Shown here piece after piece: positions 1 through 6,407 of a DNA stretch of 8,464 bases. The notes below the pieces were generated by a model. The model was not told the DNA's origin, made no database searches, and saw only the letters and a list, made by a program, of their open reading frames with translations. This stretch comes from Euryarchaeota archaeon UBA169 (lineage in GTDB: Archaea; Thermoplasmatota; Poseidoniia; MGIII; CG-Epi1), in assembly GCA_002497685.1 (NCBI GenBank), contig DAEH01000076.1, positions 1 through 8,464 of the forward strand. Direction: 5' to 3'. The position numbers were made by a program, and so were the translations under genes. How positions within the stretch are numbered: the stretch's first letter is position 1; each line of letters begins with the position of its first letter.

Positions 1-1839
1 ATTCCTAGATTGCCAAGCGATATGCAGTTATCTTTAGACATCCAGGGAAGTAATTTTGGTGTTGACATAAGTTCAAACCAACCTATAGACTTTTTAGCTT
101 TAGATTTACAACTTGGGGAAACAGAAGGTTTAGTAACAAATTGGATTGAGGGAGTGTCTCTCAATATGTCTGATGAAGGAGGTATGGATGCAAAAATTTA
201 CATTACCGGTATTTCACCAAAAGTATCACTTAATTTACTTGATGTAGAAGAAGTAGGTACTACAGTAGACGTAGTCCTTGAAGATTTCAATGGGAACTCA
301 CCAGCAATGAGTAGTATTCTAGTAGATGTCACAAATTTTGCTAACAGAAGTGTATTATTGAGGATAGATGATTTACCTGAAGAAGTAGATGTTAATGCTT
401 CAATTTTTTTATCTGATTTAGAGGATGCCGATGCGCCAATCGTTGGAAATATTTCCTTATTGACCAATAAGCAGCTTGGTTCCTTATTTGCATCGATTAC
501 AGATGAAGAATCTGAAACAAATCTCGAGCTTTCAATCCCTGAGGTTCCAGAAAGAGTTGATTTAGATATTGGTTTGGGTGACGATATCTACGCAAATTTC
601 AGTTCTTCGAGTGCACCATCAAGGATAATATTAGGTATTGAATCAGGAAATACTAGTGAGATGGATACAGCTTGGACTCATGGTATATTATTGAGACAAG
701 ATGATCAAGGAGATGTTCTTAAGATGTATTTAGAAGGAACTTTGACTTCGGCTCAATTATCAACTGAGTTTGGAGATCCAGATAAAATTAATTTGAATTT
801 AGGCGATTGGTCACCAGTTACACCTTGGATTTACTTAGATATTAATAGAGGTAAGAATGAAACTGCCATAGAATTATTCTTAGACGAAGTTCAGCAAAAT
901 AATAATATTCAAGCTTATTTTCAAACTGGAAAAACAAGTGAACGAGATTTAGATGCTATCTTTGATATTAAGCAAACCGGAGGAATAGGTAGAGCTTACC
1001 TTAGAACGCATAATATGACTCGACCTTCATTTAATGAGGTTTACTTTTCATCAGTACCTAATGAATTACGGGCGGATGTCATAGTTGGTAAAGAAATAGA
1101 TATAATTTACAAAGCAGATAAAGGAATGGATTATGTTTGGGTTAAGACTGCTAATCGTGACTATGGTTCTTGGAAGTCTGCTCAGGCAATAGTGCATGAT
1201 GTCCCTGAAGAATTTCATATGGGTATTAATCCTAATTTTGAGTTTGATATGGATGAATCATTTGTATTTCAAGGTTTTCCAGACTTGTTTGTAACAACTA
1301 GCTCTAAAGAGATTGATATTATGTTAATAGTTGATGAAGGATATACTGGCGGACATTCAGGTACTTTTATCGATGTTAAGAATGTAGGAGATAATACTAC
1401 TATGATATTAGATGGTGTTAACTATGTTATCGATTCTCCTCAAGGTATAGAAAGTGCATATCTAACAACAACAACTTCTCCAGCAACGCCTCAATTTCAT
1501 TTGGATTACATGGTAATACATGCAGTAGACATAAAGCATGTTGAGATAATCCCTAATCAATTATTTGGTTTATATCCTGTTTTTGAGATGTTAAACAGCG
1601 AAGGAGGTCAATTATCTTTTGCAATAGGGGGAGAGTTAAGTTTAGGTCCAATTAAACTAAAAACTTCCGCAGTTATGATGGATCTTCGTGTGAAAGAAGT
1701 GGCAGGATATAATATTCTTCCAACATGGCTTGGAATACAAAAAAACGGAATGGATACTGAGTTTGGAGATAATGAGAAGCATTATATCATCCCAGAGCCA
1801 GGTATGAGTTTAATTTCTTCGATAGGGGCTACATTATGA
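1..1839 (+). CDS. Large repetitive beta-strand protein, probably extracytoplasmic (5' truncated)
   Basis: No known enzyme family is recognised. The frame is open to the first base of the window, so the N-terminus, including any signal peptide, is missing; TTG at 10 is only the first possible start codon and is unlikely to be the real one. The 609 residues counted from there are acidic, rich in Ser, Thr and Asn, nearly free of Cys, and consist of alternating hydrophobic residues typical of beta strands. A unit with a (V/L/I)-P-(E/S/N) turn followed by an alternating strand recurs near residues 1, 69, 122, 179, 349 and 398. No transmembrane helix is visible at the C-terminus. Several N-x-S/T sites are present, as is common in archaeal surface proteins. 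The TGA overlaps the next ATG (ATGA), which suggests coupled translation with the anchored protein downstream. A secreted or surface structural or adhesive role is inference from composition. Confidence 0.75.
   Translation: MPRLPSDMQLSLDIQGSNFGVDISSNQPIDFLALDLQLGETEGLVTNWIEGVSLNMSDEGGMDAKIYITGISPKVSLNLLDVEEVGTTVDVVLEDFNGNSPAMSSILVDVTNFANRSVLLRIDDLPEEVDVNASIFLSDLEDADAPIVGNISLLTNKQLGSLFASITDEESETNLELSIPEVPERVDLDIGLGDDIYANFSSSSAPSRIILGIESGNTSEMDTAWTHGILLRQDDQGDVLKMYLEGTLTSAQLSTEFGDPDKINLNLGDWSPVTPWIYLDINRGKNETAIELFLDEVQQNNNIQAYFQTGKTSERDLDAIFDIKQTGGIGRAYLRTHNMTRPSFNEVYFSSVPNELRADVIVGKEIDIIYKADKGMDYVWVKTANRDYGSWKSAQAIVHDVPEEFHMGINPNFEFDMDESFVFQGFPDLFVTTSSKEIDIMLIVDEGYTGGHSGTFIDVKNVGDNTTMILDGVNYVIDSPQGIESAYLTTTTSPATPQFHLDYMVIHAVDIKHVEIIPNQLFGLYPVFEMLNSEGGQLSFAIGGELSLGPIKLKTSAVMMDLRVKEVAGYNILPTWLGIQKNGMDTEFGDNEKHYIIPEPGMSLISSIGATL
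10..1250 (+). repeat. Degenerate protein-level repeats in the beta-strand protein
   Basis: Counting residues from base 10, similar units begin with IPRLPSDMQLSLDI (this copy starts at base 1), GISPKVSLNLL (about 68-77), DLPEEVDVNASI (121-132), EVPERVDLDIGL (178-189), SVPNELRADVIV (348-359) and DVPEEFHMGINP (397-408). The best pair is residues 1-36 with 179-212: both have the Pro turn, an LDI or LDIGL strand, then an SSN or SSS stretch with Pro, another hydrophobic strand and a Gly. Spacing is irregular (roughly 50-170 residues), and the DNA itself is not obviously repeated, so the copies have diverged. This was aligned by eye. Confidence 0.5.
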
Positions 1840-2282
1840 GTTTAGTAGAACAACGCAAAATCATGGGAAAGTTTGTAGTAATAATTGTTGCAGTTCTATT
1901 GGTTTTACTTTGCTACTCTTATTTTTTACCTAGAACTGAAGTTGAAATTGATACCGTTTATCACAGCTCATATTCAGGCCTTTTTGTGCAGTCAAAAGTT
2001 AGTAATACGGGAACTAAAGAGATTGTTGATCTTAAAGTAAAATTGGCTGTTTGGAATTCTACAGAGTTACTTCAGACAGAAACTCACTATCCTGGAGCTT
2101 TGAATCCCAAGCAATCAGTAAAATTGCCCGTATTAATTTTTGATGGCCCTCATGCAGATTCTTATGAATTGATAATTACGATGGAGTTTAATTCAGAAGA
2201 AGGTAAGCAAGTATTAAATTATAATTATAAAATTGCAGATTATGGTAATTTAGCTTGGCATGATCAGTATTTCAGCTTTTAG
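1836..2282 (+). CDS. Small membrane-anchored protein with a beta-sandwich-like domain
   Basis: Function is not known. The 148-residue product has a short basic N-terminus (QRKIMGK, residues 6-12), one hydrophobic helix at about 13-30, and an ectodomain after the Leu-Pro at 31-32. Residues 35-134 alternate in beta fashion. They contain VSNTGTKEIVDLKVKLAVWN and then ALNPKQSVKLPV, a pattern resembling small LEA14/FxLYD-like immunoglobulin-type domains (asymmetric 'N-x-G' strand followed by 'L-x-P-x-x-S-V'). That family link is only suggestive. The start at ATG 1836 is preferred because it gives an ATGA overlap with the preceding stop; ATG 1863 would also preserve the helix. Topology is likely N-in with the domain outside, which suits a partner or membrane tether for the upstream beta-repeat protein. 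The stop codon lies inside a hairpin that looks like a terminator. Confidence 0.75.
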   Translation: MSLVEQRKIMGKFVVIIVAVLLVLLCYSYFLPRTEVEIDTVYHSSYSGLFVQSKVSNTGTKEIVDLKVKLAVWNSTELLQTETHYPGALNPKQSVKLPVLIFDGPHADSYELIITMEFNSEEGKQVLNYNYKIADYGNLAWHDQYFSF

Positions 2283-2302
2283 TGCAGTGCACTAATTTTT
2301 TT
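2279..2302 (+). terminator. Hairpin plus T7 tract ending the envelope module
   Basis: TTAGTGCAGTGCACTAA at 2279-2295 is a perfect inverted repeat with one central base. As RNA it can form a 7-bp stem (UUAGUGC with GCACUAA) and an AGU loop, followed directly by seven T (2296-2302). The layout resembles a bacterial intrinsic terminator; archaeal polymerase can stop on the T-run alone, so the hairpin's contribution is inferred. The TAG stop of the upstream gene is within the 5' arm. On the opposite strand there is no T-run after the hairpin, so it points to plus-strand termination. Confidence 0.6.
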
Positions 2303-2308
2303 ATTACG
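2298..2308 (+). promoter_or_regulatory. Weak possible TATA-like element for the Cas4-like gene
   Basis: The 47 bases between the T-run and ATG 2350 must hold the promoter of the next gene if the hairpin terminates transcription. The only A/T-rich stretch is the end of the T-run itself (TTTTTATTACG). It would place a start site near 2325-2335 and a short leader that includes TTCCGGA. The match to an archaeal TATA box is poor and the assignment rests mainly on position. Confidence 0.2.
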
Positions 2309-2349
2309 TACTCTTTAGGTGACTCCGACTAAATTCCGGACTTAACCCC

Positions 2350-3189
2350 ATGAGCAAACATATTATTTCAGCTTCAGAGATGGAGCGATACGGCTATTGC
2401 CCACTATCTTGGCATTTAGACTTAAAAGGTATAGATGCAGAGGGCGAAGAAGTAAGCTCAGGTGTTGAAAAACATAAAGAAATAGGTACTTCTCTAACAA
2501 ATTTATTAGTAGAAGAAAAGAAGTCTCGTGAGACATCATCTACGTTATTAATTGTCGTTGGAATGATAATGGCCGTAGTTACTGTAGCGCTTGTGATTCT
2601 TTGGCTTTCTACAGATAATCTGCGATTGAATTTAGGAGTTATACTTTTGATAATAGGTATTGGTTGGATGCTTGTAGCTTCTTTTTTCCTTTACAAACTT
2701 TTAGTTTCTACAGAGAAAATTGATAAGCTTCGAGATGATTATAAATTAGGTGAAGAAACAATTGAGACTCCAGATGGTTTAACAGAAGATACTCCTATAC
2801 TGAAATCATCAAATTATAATTTAGCAGGCCGCCCAGATTATATCATAAAGAAAGGTGATGATCGCATTCCAGTAGAAGTTAAGACAGGTAGGCCTCCTAG
2901 AGCGCCATTTTTCAGCCACGTGTTGCAGATTGGAGCTTATTGTTTACTTGCCGAAGAGACTTTTGAAAAAAAGCCACCTTTAGGGCAAATACGATATGGC
3001 TTTGATAATAAACCGCATGAAATTATTTGGGATACAAAGTTAAAAAATCTTGTAATTGATAAATTAGACGAAATGAATGATATTCTAGCAGGAAAGTTGG
3101 AAGCTCATAGAAATCACAAAAGGGCAGGTAAGTGTAATAGTTGTTCGCGGAGGAAAAATTGTCCCGAGCGTTTAGAATATAATTCATAG
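2350..3189 (+). CDS. Membrane-inserted Cas4/RecB-like PD-(D/E)XK nuclease, predicted Fe-S protein
   Basis: The 279-residue product carries the full Cas4-type signature. In order: N-terminal cluster cysteine C17 in GYCPLSW, motif I His H42 (GVEKH), catalytic D163 in GRPDYI, E176 and K178 in VEVKTG, Q193/Y197 in QIGAY, and the C-terminal cluster cysteines C262, C265 and C271 (C-x2-C-x5-C). By family knowledge these support a 4Fe-4S cluster and metal-dependent DNA cleavage, usually exonucleolytic. The oddity is two hydrophobic helices at about 66-86 and 96-118 between H42 and D163, flanked on both sides by basic and acidic residues. A hairpin of two helices would leave both halves of the nuclease on the cytoplasmic side, so cluster and active site can still assemble. 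It is about 80-100 residues longer than simple Cas4 proteins, roughly the size of the insert. No cas1, cas2 or array is visible, so a CRISPR adaptation role is not supported; DNA repair or defence at the membrane is speculation. Confidence 0.85.
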   Translation: MSKHIISASEMERYGYCPLSWHLDLKGIDAEGEEVSSGVEKHKEIGTSLTNLLVEEKKSRETSSTLLIVVGMIMAVVTVALVILWLSTDNLRLNLGVILLIIGIGWMLVASFFLYKLLVSTEKIDKLRDDYKLGEETIETPDGLTEDTPILKSSNYNLAGRPDYIIKKGDDRIPVEVKTGRPPRAPFFSHVLQIGAYCLLAEETFEKKPPLGQIRYGFDNKPHEIIWDTKLKNLVIDKLDEMNDILAGKLEAHRNHKRAGKCNSCSRRKNCPERLEYNS

Positions 3190-3193
3190 GCAT

Positions 3194-3206
3194 AAATACT
3201 TATATC
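3194..3206 (+). promoter_or_regulatory. Archaeal BRE/TATA promoter of the THEP1-trm1-rpo11-truD operon
   Basis: AAATA followed by CTTATATC (about 3199-3206) matches an archaeal BRE/TATA arrangement in an otherwise mixed 41-bp gap. The box centre is about 28 bp upstream of ATG 3231, so transcription should begin at or within a couple of bases of the start codon. That predicts a leaderless mRNA, consistent with the lack of any Shine-Dalgarno sequence in front of that ATG. The transcription start is inferred from spacing. Confidence 0.6.
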
Positions 3207-3230
3207 GACTTTTCAATTAAGGCATTCTAT

Positions 3231-3791
3231 ATGGTTCCCGTGAAAGTAGCTATCTCTGGTCAGCCAGGTACTGGTAAAACCAAAACTGTTCTGAGAATTG
3301 CTAAAATGGTTGAAGAAAAATTCAGTATAGGTGGATTTACCACACACCCTATACGAGAAGAAGGTGAATTAGTCGGATATAATCTCAAAGATTTCATAAC
3401 TGGTGAAGAAGAATTATCAGCTTCCGTAAGGTGGGATGTTAAACCAAAGGTCCCAGGGAGAAATCCAGAATCAACTCCGTTAGGTATCAGACTTGACGCG
3501 GTGAATAGAATTGCAACGGCTTCGGTTCAAAAAGCAATTGAGGAATCGGACCTAATTTTAGTTGATGAAGTTGGAAAATTAGTTTCAGAATCCAAAGAAT
3601 TTAGTGCAGTTCTCAAAGAAGCGTTAAAATGTGGTAAACCTATGTTGATAACAATGCATAAGCGTTCTAGAAATCCGTTGCTTCAGTCTATTCGAAAACG
3701 TGACGATTTAAGAACTCTTGAAGTGACTCCTATTAATTCAGCAATTTTACCTTCTAAGGCTGTTAATATATTAAAAACTGGAATGGTTTGA
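3231..3791 (+). CDS. THEP1-type nucleoside-triphosphatase (P-loop NTPase)
   Basis: This 186-residue P-loop protein has the family's usual length and layout. Walker A is GQPGTGKT at residues 10-17, directly after the first strand, and Walker B is LILVDE at 108-113, continuing as DEVGKL, which corresponds to the family DEIGKME motif. The segment GGFTTHPIREEGELVGYNL (34-52) matches the conserved Gly-Phe-x-Thr block after the first helix, and KPMLITMHKR (136-145) matches the late strand of the fold. Family members hydrolyse NTPs in vitro, while their cellular role is unclear. ATG 3231 is chosen because it puts Walker A at the usual distance from the N-terminus and sits at the predicted transcription start. 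The stop overlaps the TTG start of trm1 by four bases, and the gene leads what looks like an RNA-maturation operon, so an RNA-linked substrate is possible but unproven. Confidence 0.85.
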   Translation: MVPVKVAISGQPGTGKTKTVLRIAKMVEEKFSIGGFTTHPIREEGELVGYNLKDFITGEEELSASVRWDVKPKVPGRNPESTPLGIRLDAVNRIATASVQKAIEESDLILVDEVGKLVSESKEFSAVLKEALKCGKPMLITMHKRSRNPLLQSIRKRDDLRTLEVTPINSAILPSKAVNILKTGMV

Positions 3792-4819
3792 TAGAGCACC
3801 AAGAAGGTAAGGCAAATTTTAGAGCAAATCTATCTGGTAAAGATAAAGGCCCGGGTAAGATTAAAGGAGTTTTTTATAATCCTTCTATGAAATTTAGTAG
3901 AGATTTGAACGTAGAATTTGCAAAAAAGTTAGATTTTGGAGGATTATTTTTAGATGGAATGGCAGCTTCAGGAATTAGAGGAATTCGTCTTGCACTTGAG
4001 TGTAATTTTAATGTTGAGTTCTGCGATACTTCAAAATTGGCAATAGATGCGATAAAAGATAATTTGATATTAAATAATTTGAAATCACAAGTATTTCATG
4101 CTGATGTTCAAGATATAGTAAAGCAAAGAAAATATGATTGGATAGATATAGATCCTTTTGGCACTCCAGCACCTTATCTTGATGCAGTAATTGAAAATAT
4201 AAAAGATGGAGGCATTCTAGGGGTAGCAGCTACAGATACAGCCGTTCTTTGTGGTGCTAAACCATCAATTTGTTTCAAAAGATATGGCTCTTATTCCATG
4301 AAAAGAGTGGCAGCAAAAGAAGTGGGAATAAGAATATTATTAGGTAGAATTCAAACACTAGCTAGAAAACATGATAAAAGTATTGAACCTTTGTTATCCT
4401 ATTCTGAAGGTCATCATTTGCGCGTTTTCTTAAAAATTATTGAAAAGAAAGATATTTCCTTAAAATGGCTTAATTATGAAATGGAAGTATTGAATACAGA
4501 ATCTACAGATTCTGCAGGTCCTCTTTGGATGGAGAAAATAATACAACTTAATTTAGTTCCAGAAAATTGCGACGGGCGCTTAGGTAAATTTTTTGATATA
4601 TTAAGAAAAGAAGCAGACGGTCCGCCAGGTCTATTTGACATAAATGATATGGCAAGAGATGCAGAAATAGGGCAAACACCTAAAAAACTCAAAATAATTG
4701 AATGTATTATGAATGAAGGTTTTTTTGCGAGCGGTAGTGTGTTTTCACCTTTAGGGATTAAAACAAATGCACCTCATGATGTAAGAATTAAAGCCACTAA
4801 ATTTGCCCAATCTTTATAA
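3788..4819 (+). CDS. trm1: tRNA (guanine(26)-N(2))-dimethyltransferase Trm1
   Basis: Trm1 uses S-adenosylmethionine to methylate G26 of tRNAs to N2,N2-dimethylguanosine. Diagnostic segments are EGKANF (6-11), FYNPSMKFSRDL (29-40), the SAM-binding loop LDGMAASGIRGIRLALE (55-71), the catalytic DIDPFGTPAPYLD (120-132), GVAATDTAVLCG (145-156), KRYGSYS (164-170) and the C-terminal SPLGIKTNAPHD (320-331). The start is TTG 3788: the conserved EGK block begins at residue 6, the first in-frame ATG would delete it, and an in-frame TAA at 3764 limits any extension. The TTG overlaps the upstream TGA as TTGA. At 343 residues it is shorter than the roughly 370-380 usual in archaea. The shortfall lies before AGPLW (243-247), where many homologues carry a paired-Cys zinc-binding segment; no Cys occurs between residues 163 and 260 here. 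NRD of the N-terminal block is SRD. Confidence 0.93.
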   Translation: MIEHQEGKANFRANLSGKDKGPGKIKGVFYNPSMKFSRDLNVEFAKKLDFGGLFLDGMAASGIRGIRLALECNFNVEFCDTSKLAIDAIKDNLILNNLKSQVFHADVQDIVKQRKYDWIDIDPFGTPAPYLDAVIENIKDGGILGVAATDTAVLCGAKPSICFKRYGSYSMKRVAAKEVGIRILLGRIQTLARKHDKSIEPLLSYSEGHHLRVFLKIIEKKDISLKWLNYEMEVLNTESTDSAGPLWMEKIIQLNLVPENCDGRLGKFFDILRKEADGPPGLFDINDMARDAEIGQTPKKLKIIECIMNEGFFASGSVFSPLGIKTNAPHDVRIKATKFAQSL

Positions 4820-4844
4820 TGACCCTTTTTGTCCATGCAATCCT

Positions 4845-5111
4845 ATGGAAGTTACAGTAGTAAACAAAACTAAAAACGAGTTGGAGTTTGAGATTCATGG
4901 TGCGAGTGAAACTTTGCTTGGACCTCTTATGAATCACACACTTGCAAATCCAAATGTTGATTATGCTTCCTATTACATGGGCCACATAGTATTAGATAAT
5001 CCTAAATTTTATGTCCGTACAAAGAAAGGTACGCCAAAAGCTTCAGTTTTGAAAGCAGTTGAGAAAATAATCGCAGATATAAAAGTCACTAGTAAAGCGA
5101 TTTCAAAGTGA
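4845..5111 (+). CDS. rpo11: DNA-directed RNA polymerase subunit L (Rpo11)
   Basis: Rpo11 (subunit L, homologue of eukaryotic Rpb11 and counterpart of one bacterial alpha N-terminal domain) pairs with Rpo3 in the polymerase assembly platform. The 88-residue product starts MEVTVVNKTKNELEFEIHG, as is typical for the family. It continues with ETLLGPLMNHTL (22-33), VDYASYYMGH (38-47) and FYVRTKKGTPKASVLKAVEK (55-74), then the C-terminal helix. The frame extends upstream to TTG 4803, but that start adds a Cys/Pro-rich tail and overlaps trm1; ATG 4845 gives the family N-terminus. It follows trm1 by 25 bp, with a short CCCTTTTT run in the gap, and abuts truD. Two usually conserved spots differ: the HT before the first helix is ET, and the HP in the middle is HI. 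The protein is therefore a divergent but recognisable Rpo11. Confidence 0.88.
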   Translation: MEVTVVNKTKNELEFEIHGASETLLGPLMNHTLANPNVDYASYYMGHIVLDNPKFYVRTKKGTPKASVLKAVEKIIADIKVTSKAISK

Positions 5112-6407
5112 ATGAGTGTAGTTAGTCAACACGTTGTTGGCTCAGAATCTTTTTTTTCAAAGAGTTCAGGGATTGGAGGGAAACTTAGGAAGGCAGCAGA
5201 CGACTTTGTTGTAGATGAAGTGGTTTCAATACCGGGGCGTTCTCATTGGATTTGGATGCAGGAAAACCAAAGTGGCAAGCATCAAATTGTAAAAATTAAG
5301 GCTAAAAATTGGGACACTCATGTTTTAGTAAAAGAATTATCACGTAAGTTAGGAATAGGCTTAAAATCGATCGGATTTGCAGGAACTAAAGATAAGAGGG
5401 CAGTTACAAATCAACACTTCTCAATTAGAACTTCTGTAGATAAGCTATCTGTACTTGACTTGGAAAATATTGAACTTGCTTTTCAACACAGTTCAATAAA
5501 ACCGATAAGATTAGGTAATTTAGTAGGGAATAAATTCAAGATAAAAGTGACAAATTCAAGCAATAGTGAGAATAAGATTAAGGATATTTTTTCAGAGCTA
5601 GATGGATTTTTCCCTAACTATTTCGGCGTGCAAAGATTCGGTTCAGTTAGACCAATAACTCATATAGTTGGAGAGAAAATAGTTCATGGAGATTATGAAG
5701 GTGCAGTTTTAGATTATTTAACTCTCGGTTCACCAAATTTTGCAGGCCATGAAGGTCGAGAGTATTTGTTGGAAACTAGAGACTTTGTCAAATCACTTGA
5801 TAAATTCCCTAGACACATGCTCTTTGAAAGACAGCTATTAGGCCATTTATCTAGGAATAAAGACGATTTTACTGGCGCTATTCTTCAGCTTCCTGAGAGT
5901 TTATCTAAAATGTTAGTACATGGTTATCAAAGCTTAATCTTCAACAAAGTTCTTGATATGAGAATAAGAGAAGGGATGGATGCTTGTTTCCCTCAAATTG
6001 GTGATCTAGTTATGCCTGCAGACGGTTATGGAGGTCCCGATCAAAGAGTTACAATTGAAGTTACAGAAAGAAATCAGTCCAAACTATCGAAAAGATGCCG
6101 TGAGGGGAAGGCTTGGGTCGCAGGATTATTGCCTGGAGCTAAAAGTACATTTTCAAAGGGAAGGCAAGGAGAATTGGAAAAAGAAATAATGGATGATTTA
6201 GGAGTTAAATTTGAAGACTTTATAATTGACGACATACCCGAATTATCTTCTTATGGTATGTATAGGCCTTTGTTTCAAAAATATAATGATATTAAAGTAG
6301 ACTTTGATTCAGGCAATCCAGTATTTAGTTTTTGGTTACACAAGGGTACTTATGCAACTTCATTTTTGAGGGAAATAATGAAATCATTGGATGTGACAGT
6401 TTATTGA
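5112..6407 (+). CDS. truD: tRNA pseudouridine(13) synthase TruD
   Basis: TruD isomerises uridine to pseudouridine at tRNA position 13. The 431-residue length is normal for archaeal members. Visible hallmarks are FVVDEV (32-37), the active-site segment IGFAGTKDKRAVTNQ (87-101) with catalytic Asp D94, and FPNYFGVQRFG (167-177). GNPVFSFWLHKGTYATSFLRE (401-421) follows near the C-terminus, matching the family 'F-x-L-x-K-G-x-Y-A-T-x-x-L-R-E' end motif. Between the last two lies the variable TRUD-specific insertion domain. No key residue appears to be missing. The ATG follows the rpo11 stop with no gap (TGA then ATG), and the gene ends in a TTGA overlap with the HAD gene, so it is almost certainly cotranscribed. 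With trm1 two genes upstream it forms a tRNA-modification pair; the two target sites, U13 and G26, lie in neighbouring parts of the tRNA. Confidence 0.94.
   Translation: MSVVSQHVVGSESFFSKSSGIGGKLRKAADDFVVDEVVSIPGRSHWIWMQENQSGKHQIVKIKAKNWDTHVLVKELSRKLGIGLKSIGFAGTKDKRAVTNQHFSIRTSVDKLSVLDLENIELAFQHSSIKPIRLGNLVGNKFKIKVTNSSNSENKIKDIFSELDGFFPNYFGVQRFGSVRPITHIVGEKIVHGDYEGAVLDYLTLGSPNFAGHEGREYLLETRDFVKSLDKFPRHMLFERQLLGHLSRNKDDFTGAILQLPESLSKMLVHGYQSLIFNKVLDMRIREGMDACFPQIGDLVMPADGYGGPDQRVTIEVTERNQSKLSKRCREGKAWVAGLLPGAKSTFSKGRQGELEKEIMDDLGVKFEDFIIDDIPELSSYGMYRPLFQKYNDIKVDFDSGNPVFSFWLHKGTYATSFLREIMKSLDVTVY

Noticed and set aside
198..467. Minus-strand open frame with many Ser and Thr
   Set aside because: It lies opposite the beta-repeat coding frame, has low-complexity composition, no family motif and no promoter; it is a shadow frame.
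2315..2349. Possible leader structure or riboswitch before the Cas4-like gene (TTAGGT with ACTTAA, CCG with CGG)
   Set aside because: The stem needs a G-U pair and a 4-base bulge and is too short and irregular to separate from chance.
2350..3189. CRISPR-Cas locus suggested by the Cas4-like gene
   Set aside because: No direct-repeat array and no cas1, cas2 or effector genes are visible; solo Cas4-like nucleases are common outside CRISPR loci.
4803..4844. Longer Rpo11 reading from TTG 4803 with an N-terminal Cys/Pro-rich extension
   Set aside because: The extension overlaps trm1, has no counterpart in the family, and ATG 4845 gives the standard Rpo11 N-terminus.
4820..4844. CCCTTTTT as a terminator between trm1 and rpo11
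   Set aside because: Only five T, no hairpin and no promoter element before rpo11, so cotranscription is more likely.
6332..6403. Longer HAD protein starting inside truD
   Set aside because: The extra 24 residues are encoded in another frame of the conserved TruD C-terminus, while TTG 6404 gives the normal spacing to motif I and a TTGA overlap.
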